Positions 16,016-23,371 of a stretch of DNA of 32,968 bases are shown in pieces. Under the pieces are notes generated by a model. It saw nothing but the letters and a program-made list of their open reading frames with translations. It was not told the DNA's origin and did no database searches. Made by a program: the position numbers and the translations under genes. Each line of letters opens with the position of its first letter. The stretch's first letter is position 1. The DNA lies in assembly GCA_017988335.1 (NCBI GenBank), contig JAGNRZ010000014.1, positions 1-32,968 of the forward strand, read 5' to 3'. The stretch is from Ferruginibacter sp. GTDB lineage: Bacteria; Bacteroidota; Bacteroidia; Chitinophagales; Chitinophagaceae.

Positions 16016-16897
16016 ATGATTTTAAAATTGTCAGATATAAAACCAATGGATGCTCAAAGCTACTTGCAGCATGCCATTGCACCCAGGCCAATATGTTTTG
16101 CCTCTACTATTGATGCAGAAGGCAATGTAAATTTAAGTCCGTTTAGTTTTTTCAATTTATTTAGTAGTAATCCACCCATAGTAATTTTTTCGCCAGCTCG
16201 TAGAGTAAGAGATAACACCACAAAACATACACTTCAAAATGTTATAGAAATACCTGAAGTTGTTATTAATATTGTTGATTACGATATGGTGCAGCAAACT
16301 TCTTTGGCTAGTTGTGAATATGCAAAGGGAACTAACGAGTTTGAAAAAGCAGGTTTTACTATGGAAGCATCTACGCAAGTAAAACCGCCAATGGTAAAGG
16401 AAAGCAAAATAAAATTGGAGTGTAAAGTAAACGAAGTAAAACCGTTAGGAACCGAAGGTGGTGCTGGTAATTTAGTAATTGCAGAAGTACTAGTAATGCA
16501 CCTTGATGATAGTATTCTAAACTCAGACGGCAAAATAGATCAAACAAAATTAAACCTAGTAGCAAGGCTTGGCGGCGATTGGTACTGTAAAGTAGATGAA
16601 AGCAATTTGTTTCAAGTACAAAAACCAAATACACAATTAGGTATTGGTGTAGATGCTTTACCAACATCTATAAAAAATAGTAAAATACTTAGTGGCAACC
16701 ATTTGGGGCAATTGGCCAATGTAAATGAAGTGCCTGTGGTAGATGTTTCGTTTAATGATAATAAATTGAAAAATATTATTCAGTACTATTCCATAAATCC
16801 AGATGATATGGAAAAAGAGTTGCACCAATACGCAAAAGAGTTACTTGATAGTAATAATGTTACAGCGGCCTGGCAAGTATTATTAGCTTTAAATTAA
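16016..16897 (+). CDS. Flavin reductase-like domain protein (DIM6/NTAB type)
   Basis: A 293-residue flavoprotein with an N-terminal FMN-binding split-barrel domain (about residues 10-205). YLQHAIAPRPICFASTIDAE, NLSPFSFFNLFSSNPPIVIF and TLQNVIEIPEVVINIVDYD are the standard blocks of the FMN-binding flavin-reductase-like family. The last 85 residues are a helical extension often seen in Bacteroidota members. It may reduce FMN or act as an oxidoreductase on an aromatic substrate. Its position after an FAH-family gene suggests a shared catabolic pathway, which is inference. The intergenic repeat occupies the place where its leader would be. Confidence 0.85.
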   Translation: MILKLSDIKPMDAQSYLQHAIAPRPICFASTIDAEGNVNLSPFSFFNLFSSNPPIVIFSPARRVRDNTTKHTLQNVIEIPEVVINIVDYDMVQQTSLASCEYAKGTNEFEKAGFTMEASTQVKPPMVKESKIKLECKVNEVKPLGTEGGAGNLVIAEVLVMHLDDSILNSDGKIDQTKLNLVARLGGDWYCKVDESNLFQVQKPNTQLGIGVDALPTSIKNSKILSGNHLGQLANVNEVPVVDVSFNDNKLKNIIQYYSINPDDMEKELHQYAKELLDSNNVTAAWQVLLALN

Positions 16898-16903
16898 ATT
16901 ATG

Positions 16904-16911
16904 TAAATTTG
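16904..16911 (+). promoter_or_regulatory. TAnnTTTG promoter box of the Uma2 gene
   Basis: TAAATTTG ends 5 bases before the ATG at 16917. If active, the transcript would be leaderless or nearly so. Confidence 0.4.
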
Positions 16912-16916
16912 TTATC

Positions 16917-17465
16917 ATGTCATCCGCCATTAGCATATTACCATATTATACTTACGATGACTATTGTAAGTGGGAAGGACGTTGGGAAATAATCAAAGGT
17001 ATTCCTTTTGCTATGAGTCCAGCACCAAGCCCTAGGCATCAATGGCTGTCAGGCAATATCATATATGAGCTTAAAGATGCTTTAAAAAAAATAGGATGTA
17101 AAAATTGTAAGGTGTACGATTTTATTGATATTCATATACATGAAGATACAATTGTACAACCCGATGTTTTAATTGTTTGCAAAGAAATTACAAAACCATA
17201 TTTAGATTTTCCTGCAGCATTAGTAGTAGAAATTCTTTCCCCATCTACAGCAATGAAGGATAGAAATAATAAGTTCTATATTTATCAATCGCAAAAAATA
17301 CCCTATTACCTTATTGTTGACCCTGATAAAAATACGACTGAAATATTTACTTTAAATAATGAGGGTAAATATGAAGTAGTGCCTTTTACCGATACATTAC
17401 CTTTTACATTTACATTAGATGAAGATTGTAAGTTAGATGTAGTGTTAAGTAATATTTGGTCATAA
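16917..17465 (+). CDS. Uma2 family (DUF820) putative endonuclease
   Basis: A 182-residue protein of the Uma2/DUF820 family, predicted PD-(D/E)xK-fold nucleases. WEIIKGIPFAMSPAPSPRHQ is the conserved N-terminal block. IVQPDVLIVCKE supplies the catalytic aspartate and ALVVEILSPST the glutamate, followed by DRNNKFYIYQ and IPYYLIVDPDK, so the active site looks complete. Family members are abundant in Cyanobacteria and scattered in Bacteroidota, and their biological role is unsettled. It stands alone, starting 19 bases after the flavin-reductase-like gene and ending at a bidirectional hairpin. Confidence 0.88.
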   Translation: MSSAISILPYYTYDDYCKWEGRWEIIKGIPFAMSPAPSPRHQWLSGNIIYELKDALKKIGCKNCKVYDFIDIHIHEDTIVQPDVLIVCKEITKPYLDFPAALVVEILSPSTAMKDRNNKFYIYQSQKIPYYLIVDPDKNTTEIFTLNNEGKYEVVPFTDTLPFTFTLDEDCKLDVVLSNIWS

Positions 17466-17491
17466 AAAAAGCAGCCAATAATTGCTGCTTC
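17462..17491. terminator. Bidirectional terminator hairpin between Uma2 and DUF4197 genes
   Basis: AAGCAGC (17469-17475) pairs with GCTGCTT (17484-17490) around an 8-base loop. The A-run on its left gives a U-run for minus-strand transcripts, so it is strongest for the DUF4197 gene, while the weak CTCTTT serves the plus strand. Confidence 0.75.
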
Positions 17492-17510
17492 TCTTTATAC
17501 TTTATTTTTA

Positions 17511-18215
17511 TTACCACTTTTGCCCAAATACTTTTTTCAAAATATCGCTAGTCCTTGCGGCTAAGTTGGTTCTAATATTTACTTCTTCTTTTGCCACTAA
17601 ATCAAATAAAGCACTAACGGCTTTTTGTGTAACAAAGTTGGGCAAGTCAGGATTTATCTTTTTAAACGTAGTAGGGAAGTTATTATATTTATTTACCACA
17701 TCGCCATAATATTTAGTAGCTTCTACTTTATCTAACGATGATTTTATTACAGGTAAAAATGCTGCTATTAATTTTTCTGTAGTTTTTTCTCTAAAAAAGT
17801 GTGTAGCACTTGTGTCGCCATTTTTTACTAAACCAATTGCATCTTGCAAAGTCATGCTTTTTATAGCATCTGCAAAAATGGGTTTAGCAAAGCCTGCTGC
17901 ATCCTCTGCACCACGGTTTATTTGCAAAATAGCTTTATCCACCATTTTATTTAATCCTAAATCTCTCAATGTGTTTTCAATTTTTTTAGCATCTGGTGGC
18001 AATAAAATTTTGTATAAAGCGTCTTTAAAAAAGCCATCTTCTTTATTTAATTTTAATACAGCTCCTGCCAATCCTTGGCTAAGGGCTTCCTTAATTCCCA
18101 GCCCAGCTTCGTTTTCGGTAATACCACCAATACCTGTTGTTTGTGGTAAGCTTTTTAAAACATCGCAACCACTAAATAAAACAACTGTACAAATCGCAAT
18201 AAATATTTTTTTCAT
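17511..18215 (-). CDS. DUF4197 lipoprotein
   Basis: A 234-residue lipoprotein. MKKIFIAICTVVLFSGC is a lipobox signal peptide with the lipidated cysteine at residue 17. The mature part has the DUF4197 pattern: GLGIKEALSQGLAGAVLKLN, DALYKILLPPDAKKIENTLR, INRGAEDAAGFAKPIFADAI and the repeated helical segments up to DILKKVFGQ. It is expected on the periplasmic side of the outer or inner membrane. The domain is widespread in Gram-negative bacteria and has no known function. It is a single-gene unit, with a terminator after it and its start facing lysS. Confidence 0.88.
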   Translation of the reverse strand: MKKIFIAICTVVLFSGCDVLKSLPQTTGIGGITENEAGLGIKEALSQGLAGAVLKLNKEDGFFKDALYKILLPPDAKKIENTLRDLGLNKMVDKAILQINRGAEDAAGFAKPIFADAIKSMTLQDAIGLVKNGDTSATHFFREKTTEKLIAAFLPVIKSSLDKVEATKYYGDVVNKYNNFPTTFKKINPDLPNFVTQKAVSALFDLVAKEEVNIRTNLAARTSDILKKVFGQKW

Positions 18216-18299
18216 TTTTATAATTTAATTAAAGATAAACAAGTTTCTTGCCAAATATAACTATCAAGACTAAGTTATGGCACATTGGGTTGCAAAAAG

Positions 18300-18307
18300 T
18301 ATCTTTG
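18300..18307 (+). promoter_or_regulatory. TAnnTTTG promoter box of lysS
   Basis: TATCTTTG lies 24 bases before the ATG at 18332. It is a full match to the Bacteroidota -7 consensus. Confidence 0.55.
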
Positions 18308-18331
18308 TAAAAACCGATTTAGCATTTTTTT

Positions 18332-19855
18332 ATGAGTACACAACATTTATCTGAGCAAGAAGTAATTAGAAGAGAAAAATTAGCAGAGTTAAATAAATTA
18401 GGCATTGATGCCTACCCTGCACCATTATACCCCGTAAGCACAACATCTACCTATATAAAGGATAATTATAAAAAAGATGTGAACGAGGCAGACTTTGCTG
18501 AGGTGTGTATTGCTGGCAGAATAATGAGTGTAAGAGATATGGGTAAAGCCAATTTTGCTGTGTTACAAGACGCTGTTGGAAAAATTCAATTTTATATTAA
18601 GCAAGATGATATTTGCCCTGGCGACGATAAAACATTGTACCAAACAGTTTGGAAAAAATTGGTTGATATTGGCGACATAATTGGCATTAAAGGATATGTG
18701 TTTACTACTAAAACTGGCGAAACATCTATCCATGCAAAAGAATTTACCATACTTACAAAATCACTTAGACCATTACCAATTGTTAAGGAGAAAGATGGCG
18801 AAGCTTTTGACGAAGTAACCGACCCAGAATTTAGATACCGCCAACGCTATGCCGATTTAATTGTAAACCCTGGCGTAAAAGATACTTTTATTAAGCGTAG
18901 CAAAATGGTAAATGCCATTCGTGAATTTTTAAATGAACGTGGGGCTTTGGAGGTTGATACTCCTGTGTTACAAGCCATACCGGGTGGTGCTGCAGCAAGG
19001 CCATTTACTACACATCACAACGCATTAGATGTGCCTATGTACATGCGTATTGCAAATGAGCTGTATTTAAAAAGATTAATTGTAGGTGGTTTTGAATGGG
19101 TGTATGAGTTTAGCCGCAACTTTAGAAACGAAGGAATGGATAGAACACATAATCCTGAGTTTACTGTGCTAGAATTTTATGTGGCTTATAAAGATTATGA
19201 ATGGATGATGGATACCACAGAGCAAATGCTAGAAAAAGCAGCGATTGCAACTAACGGCACATCAAAAGTTTTGGTAGGCGATAAAGAAATTGATTTTAAA
19301 GCACCTTACAAACGCATAACCATGTACGATGCTATTAAAGAGCATACGGGTTTTGATATTAGCCAAATGGATGAAGCTGGCATACGTAATGTATGTGCTC
19401 AATTAAAAATACATGCCGATGAAAAGTGGGGCAAAGGAAAATTGATAGACGAAATTTTTGGCAGCAAATGCGAAGGCCATTATATACAACCTACATTTAT
19501 TACAGATTATCCGGTAGAGATGAGTCCGTTAACAAAAAAACACCGCAGCAAAGCTGGGCTGGTAGAGCGTTTTGAGCTTATGTGCAATGGTAAAGAAATT
19601 GCCAATGCCTATAGTGAGCTTAACGACCCTATTGACCAAAGAGAACGTTTTGAAGAGCAAGTAAAACTAATGGAACGTGGCGATGATGAAGCTATGTTTA
19701 TTGATTACGATTTTTTACGTGCCTTAGAATATGGTATGCCTCCAACAAGCGGTATTGGTTTTGGTATAGATAGAATTGCTATGCTGCTAACCAATCAACA
19801 TAGCATACAAGATGTGTTGTTTTTCCCGATGATGAGGCCGGAGAATATGGAGTAA
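18332..19855 (+). CDS. lysS: Lysine--tRNA ligase, class II
   Basis: Attaches lysine to tRNA-Lys. The 507 residues comprise the OB-fold anticodon-binding domain (about 55-165, with IAGRIMSVRDMGKANFAVLQ) and the class II catalytic core. The core has motif 1 around FLNERGALEVDTPVLQ, motif 2 FRNEGMDRTHNPEFTVLEFY and motif 3 GIGFGIDRIAMLLTN. Length and motifs are normal. The 3' end encodes FFPMMRPENME. The last 34 bases or so around this end are repeated exactly at 20455-20488, so an insertion at this point appears to have restored the terminal codons. The essential enzyme itself is intact. Confidence 0.97.
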   Translation: MSTQHLSEQEVIRREKLAELNKLGIDAYPAPLYPVSTTSTYIKDNYKKDVNEADFAEVCIAGRIMSVRDMGKANFAVLQDAVGKIQFYIKQDDICPGDDKTLYQTVWKKLVDIGDIIGIKGYVFTTKTGETSIHAKEFTILTKSLRPLPIVKEKDGEAFDEVTDPEFRYRQRYADLIVNPGVKDTFIKRSKMVNAIREFLNERGALEVDTPVLQAIPGGAAARPFTTHHNALDVPMYMRIANELYLKRLIVGGFEWVYEFSRNFRNEGMDRTHNPEFTVLEFYVAYKDYEWMMDTTEQMLEKAAIATNGTSKVLVGDKEIDFKAPYKRITMYDAIKEHTGFDISQMDEAGIRNVCAQLKIHADEKWGKGKLIDEIFGSKCEGHYIQPTFITDYPVEMSPLTKKHRSKAGLVERFELMCNGKEIANAYSELNDPIDQRERFEEQVKLMERGDDEAMFIDYDFLRALEYGMPPTSGIGFGIDRIAMLLTNQHSIQDVLFFPMMRPENME

Positions 19856-19859
19856 AATA
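19826..19859 (+). repeat. Direct repeat R1 at the lysS 3' end
   Basis: 34 bases identical to 20455-20488, beginning CCGATGATGAGG and ending GGAGTAAAATA. This copy encodes the last lysS codons and the stop. With one mismatch the match runs 19822-19859. Weaker similarity (ATGTGTTGT, 19812-19820) continues upstream of both copies. Confidence 0.9.
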
Positions 19860-19864
19860 GAAAT

Positions 19865-20179
19865 ATGCCTAAAATATTTGAATATCTTGCTTATATCATT
19901 CGTTTTTACACAAACGACCACTTGCCTATACATGTACATGTGCAAATTGATGAAAGGTAAAGCAAGGCAGAGTTTTTATTTTTAGAAGACGATGTAAAAA
20001 TAATTTTCAAAAAGGTAAAAAGCAAAACACCATAAACATTAGCGGAAGCAAAAGAAATTTCAGTATTTTTGAAAAGCAATGCGAAAGAAATTATTGAAAA
20101 ATGGAACAAAGTGTTTATACTTCACCAAAAGGTAGATTGCAAAAAAGTGAAAACAAAAATAAAAAGAAAGAAAGCCTAA
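19865..20179 (+). pseudogene. DUF4160 gene with two in-frame stops
   Basis: One continuous frame of 105 codons reads MPKIFEYLAYIIRFYTNDHL then PIHVHVQIDER, stop, SKAEFLFLEDDVKIIFKKVK, SKTP, stop, TLAEAKEISVFLKSNAKEII, EKWNKVFILHQKV and a lysine-rich end. The MPKIFEYL...FYTNDHLPIHVHV opening and the KWNKVFILHQKV end are the DUF4160 signature, so the gene spans the full family length. The two TAA codons (frame positions 32 and 57) make it non-functional without readthrough. It begins 9 bases after the lysS stop, and its end overlaps the DUF2442 gene. DUF4160 and DUF2442 genes are commonly paired. Confidence 0.82.
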
Positions 20180-20448
20180 GCGTTTTAAAAGCAATTTACC
20201 TTAAAGACTATGAGCTATTACTTTATTTTAGTAATGGCGAACAACGTATTGTAAATTTTGTAAGTTTAATATCCTCCCTTTCTGGTGCCTATTCCAAATA
20301 CTTGTTACCTCAAAATTTTAAAAAGTTTATAGTTAAAAACGGTAATGTTTATTGGGGCAAAAATGAAGATGTTATTTTTTCGGTTGATATACTCCACAAC
20401 GGAAATTTTTCTAAAAAACCAAAGGAAGAAATTATGTATGTGTTGTGA
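20101..20448 (+). CDS. DUF2442 domain protein
   Basis: A 115-residue protein with an intact DUF2442 domain at about 28-108 (VLKAIYLKDYELLLYFSNGE, RIVNFVSLI, FKKFIVKNGNVYWGKNEDVI, FSVDILH). The N-terminal 27 residues are basic and overlap, in another frame, the last 79 bases of the DUF4160 pseudogene, an arrangement suggesting coupled expression before the decay. DUF2442 proteins pair with DUF4160 and have been considered antitoxin-like; that role is not proven. The last codons (MYVL) fall in DNA resembling the region just upstream of the lysS repeat, so the gene end may have been formed at an insertion junction. Confidence 0.82.
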   Translation: MEQSVYTSPKGRLQKSENKNKKKESLSVLKAIYLKDYELLLYFSNGEQRIVNFVSLISSLSGAYSKYLLPQNFKKFIVKNGNVYWGKNEDVIFSVDILHNGNFSKKPKEEIMYVL

Positions 20449-20454
20449 TATTTT

Positions 20455-20488
20455 CCGATGATGAGGCCGGAGAATATGGAGTAAAATA
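20455..20488 (+). repeat. Direct repeat R2, second copy of the lysS 3' end
   Basis: A perfect 34-base copy of 19826-19859, 629 bases downstream and in the same orientation. It is not needed to encode anything here: it lies after the DUF2442 stop and before the lipoprotein start at 20505. Confidence 0.9.
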
Positions 20489-20504
20489 TAATTTAGAAGT
20501 TTTC

Positions 20505-21032
20505 ATGAAAATAGCTTTACAAATATTTTTTTTGATGACTATAATTCAAGGTTGTAAAACAAATCTTGGCTCTAAACAATTGATTGAAAAGTTTTACCAA
20601 AATAAATCAGATTTAAACTTTTTAATTAATTCTATTAAAGGAGATAAGATACTTGACTCCGTCTTAGGTGAAAAACTAAACGGAAATTTGTTAAAGTTAA
20701 AAACATCGAACCCTAGTCAATATGACCTTTGTAAAAAATTGGGTATTACAGAATTATCTTCCCATAAAAGTATTTCTAAAAATAGTCCAAGATGGTATTA
20801 TATTAAAATGGACTGGAAAAGTGAATATCCTATTTTTCTTATTTATGGTTATGTGGAGTATCACCTTGCCGATAGTATAATTAAAGATAAATCTGAGGTA
20901 AAGATAAATATTGATTCTTCAGAGAATATAAAAGGCTTTTACAAAAAAGATGATAACAACAATGAAACATGGGGTTTGGGCGATAATTGGAAAATGTTTC
21001 GATTAGTTAAAGAAATTCAAATAAAACAATAG
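20505..21032 (+). CDS. Putative lipoprotein of unknown function
   Basis: A 175-residue protein beginning MKIALQIFFLMTIIQGC, a short lipobox signal with cysteine at residue 17. This is why the ATG at 20505 was chosen over an in-frame GTG at 20445, whose extra residues would be read from the lysS-derived repeat. The mature part is hydrophilic and helical first (QLIEKFYQNKSDLNFLINSI), then strand-rich (PRWYYIKMDW, YPIFLIYGYVEYHLADSII) and ends NWKMFRLVKEIQIKQ. I recognise no family. It follows the repeat-bounded unit and may be the gene that originally followed lysS. Confidence 0.72.
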   Translation: MKIALQIFFLMTIIQGCKTNLGSKQLIEKFYQNKSDLNFLINSIKGDKILDSVLGEKLNGNLLKLKTSNPSQYDLCKKLGITELSSHKSISKNSPRWYYIKMDWKSEYPIFLIYGYVEYHLADSIIKDKSEVKINIDSSENIKGFYKKDDNNNETWGLGDNWKMFRLVKEIQIKQ

Positions 21033-21118
21033 TAAAACTTACCCCACCCATCAATTTCCTTTCATAATTTCTTACAAAAAAACTATCTTGTTTGCTCAAT
21101 AATTTTAAACGATTGAAC

Positions 21119-23269
21119 ATGATAATGATTTTGAAAAAAACAATAACTTTTAGCTTTTTAGCTGTAGTGTGCCTTTCTGCATCTGCACAAAAAAAAGAAC
21201 TTACAGATGAGCAGTATTTTAAAGGCAATTTTAAAGGCATTACACAAGCTTTGCCTAGCACTGGCCCATGGGTAGATGAAAGCCATGTAGTAATACGCCG
21301 AGATGGCAAAAGCTTTTTGCTTGACTGTAAAGCTGGTAAAGAAGCAGATTATAGCAACCCTATAGTAAATAAAGGAACTGTGCCTGTAAAGCCAGAGATT
21401 ATTACAAAAAGCGGCGATTTATACTTACGTAAAAATGTGGGTGATGAGCAATTAACTTTTGATAAGGATAAAGAGGTAAACCCTACTGTAAGCCCCGATG
21501 GTAACTATGTGGCGTATACCAAAAACAATAATTTATACACGGTAAATCTTTCTACAAAAAAAGAAACGAAACTTACAACCGATGGCAGCGATTTAATTTT
21601 AAACGGTTATGCTAGTTGGGTGTATATGGAAGAAATTTTAGGTAGAGCTAGCCAATACAAAAGTTTTTGGTGGAGCCCTAATAGTAAAAATATTGCCTAC
21701 TTCCGTAGCGATGATACTCAAGTCCCTTTATTTACCATTACCAATGCCGATGGGCAACATGGAAAAATGGAAAGCCTTAGATACCCAAAGGTTGGTGATA
21801 AAAACCCAGAAGTAAAGGTAGGTGTAGTTTCTCCTGATGGTGGTGCTACTACTTGGGCAGATTTTAACGAAAAAGATGACCAATATTTTGGTATGCCTTA
21901 CTGGAAACCAGATGGCAGTAGCCTATTAGTTCAATGGATGAATCGTTTGCAAAATAATTTAATCATCTACGAAGTAAACCCAACAACTGGCTCTAAAAAA
22001 GAGTATTACAACGAAACACAAAAGACCTGGATTGATTTAGACGATAACGATAGAATTCAATTTTTAAACAATGGCAAAGGTTTTATTTTATTAAGTGATG
22101 CTACAGGTTGGAAACATTTGTATTATCATGGTATGGATGGAAAAAGAATAAATGCAATTACAGAAGGCAAATACACCGTAACAGGTTTAAATTTTGTAGA
22201 TGAGAAAAAAGGTATTGTATATTTTACAGCTCGTAGTAAAGAAAATAGTGCCACAAGAGATTATTACAAAGTAAATCTAAATGGTAAAGGATTACAGCGT
22301 TTAACTTTTGGCAATACCAATCATTCATTTATTAATGCCTCACCAAATGCAGAGTATTTTATTACCACACATGGCAATGCTACTACACCTAATAAAATGA
22401 CGTTGGTAAATAACAAAGGAAAAATAATAAAAGAATTAGGCGATGCAAAAGGAGCAGATTTTGATACTTATAATTTAGCTAAAACAGAAATTATTAGAGT
22501 AAAAAGCGATGATGGTTTATACGATTTACCAATGAAAATTACATGGCCATTAAATATGGAAGCTGGTAAAAAATACCCAGTTTTAATAAGCATTTATGGC
22601 GGTCCTGATGCAGGCACTGTTAATGATAATTTTACTTTAGGAGGCAATCAGCAATGGTATGCTAAAGAAGGATTAATACAAGTGGCTATGGACCATAGGG
22701 CTAGTGGGCATTTTGGCAAAGAGGGTGTAAACTATATGTATCACAACCTTGGCGATTGGGAGTTAAAAGATTATGCTACTATGGTAAAATGGTTAATTGC
22801 TAACGGAAGTGCCGACCCTAAAAAAGTTTGTATTACAGGCTTTAGCTATGGTGGTTATATGAGTTGTTTAGCCCTTACAAAATATGCTGATGTATTTACA
22901 CATGGCATGGCTGGTGGTAGTGTTACTGATTGGAGTTTATACGATAGTCATTATACCGAACGTTTTATGGGTACACCTGCTAACAATGCCGAGGGTTATA
23001 AAACAGGCAATGTAATGAACTATGTAGATAAATATAAAGGCATGCTACAAATTGTACATGGCGAAATTGATGAAAATGTACACATGCAAAACAGCTTGCA
23101 GTTAATTAGCAAATTACAAGATGCTAAAAAAGATTTTGAATTTATGATTTACCCTACAGGTAGGCATGGCTGGGGTGGTAACAAAGGCTTACATTTTCAA
23201 AATTTAAAAACACAGTTTATATATAAGTATTTATTAGTTAAAGATGTGCCTAAGCAAATGATAAAATAA
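21119..23269 (+). CDS. S9 family dipeptidyl peptidase IV-like protein
   Basis: A 716-residue periplasmic serine peptidase of the prolyl-oligopeptidase clan, expected to release Xaa-Pro-type dipeptides. The signal peptide is MIMILKKTITFSFLAVVCLSASAQ-like. The N-terminal beta-propeller (DPPIV_N, about 90-430) includes YASWVYMEEILGR, whose glutamate pair binds the free N-terminus of the substrate in this family. The C-terminal alpha/beta-hydrolase has S576 in GFSYGGYMS, D651 in GEIDENVH and H683 in PTGRHGWG. The ATG at 21119 (or 21125) was preferred to an upstream TTG at 21092, because the signal peptide begins there. With the S46 enzyme it fits a peptide-scavenging lifestyle. Two hairpins follow. 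Confidence 0.93.
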   Translation: MIMILKKTITFSFLAVVCLSASAQKKELTDEQYFKGNFKGITQALPSTGPWVDESHVVIRRDGKSFLLDCKAGKEADYSNPIVNKGTVPVKPEIITKSGDLYLRKNVGDEQLTFDKDKEVNPTVSPDGNYVAYTKNNNLYTVNLSTKKETKLTTDGSDLILNGYASWVYMEEILGRASQYKSFWWSPNSKNIAYFRSDDTQVPLFTITNADGQHGKMESLRYPKVGDKNPEVKVGVVSPDGGATTWADFNEKDDQYFGMPYWKPDGSSLLVQWMNRLQNNLIIYEVNPTTGSKKEYYNETQKTWIDLDDNDRIQFLNNGKGFILLSDATGWKHLYYHGMDGKRINAITEGKYTVTGLNFVDEKKGIVYFTARSKENSATRDYYKVNLNGKGLQRLTFGNTNHSFINASPNAEYFITTHGNATTPNKMTLVNNKGKIIKELGDAKGADFDTYNLAKTEIIRVKSDDGLYDLPMKITWPLNMEAGKKYPVLISIYGGPDAGTVNDNFTLGGNQQWYAKEGLIQVAMDHRASGHFGKEGVNYMYHNLGDWELKDYATMVKWLIANGSADPKKVCITGFSYGGYMSCLALTKYADVFTHGMAGGSVTDWSLYDSHYTERFMGTPANNAEGYKTGNVMNYVDKYKGMLQIVHGEIDENVHMQNSLQLISKLQDAKKDFEFMIYPTGRHGWGGNKGLHFQNLKTQFIYKYLLVKDVPKQMIK

Positions 23270-23281
23270 ATTGGTTTTATT

Positions 23282-23314
23282 AAACTACCGAAGTTTTTAA
23301 GACTTCGGTAGTTT
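23282..23314 (+). terminator. Strong hairpin terminator after the S9 peptidase gene
   Basis: AAACTACCGAAGT (23282-23294) pairs perfectly with ACTTCGGTAGTTT (23302-23314) around a 7-base loop, 13 bases after the stop codon. Confidence 0.85.
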
Positions 23315-23333
23315 GTTGTTAATTTATTCTTTA

Positions 23334-23370
23334 TAAAAAAAGGGCTTGAATTACTTCAAGCCTCTTTTTA
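23334..23370. terminator. Bidirectional hairpin terminator, mainly for the DUF5916 gene
   Basis: GGCTTGAA (23343-23350) pairs with TTCAAGCC (23355-23362) around a 4-base loop. It has an A-run to its left (U-run for the minus strand) and CTTTTT to its right, so it can work in both directions. Confidence 0.82.
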
Positions 23371-23371
23371 T

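Noticed and set aside
17812..18228. 138-residue plus-strand frame opposite the DUF4197 gene
   Set aside because: It lies entirely antisense to a lipoprotein gene with a clear lipobox and terminator; its Pro/Ser/Lys-rich text looks like a mirror of the real gene.
19865..20179. Stop-codon recoding in the DUF4160 frame
   Set aside because: All other genes use TAA as a stop, so two nonsense mutations are simpler.
20445..20504. N-terminal extension of the lipoprotein from a GTG at 20445
   Set aside because: The extension is read out of the duplicated lysS tail, and the lipobox signal begins at the ATG at 20505.
21092..21118. TTG start for the S9 peptidase
   Set aside because: It would put nine extra residues before a well-formed signal peptide that starts at the ATG at 21119.
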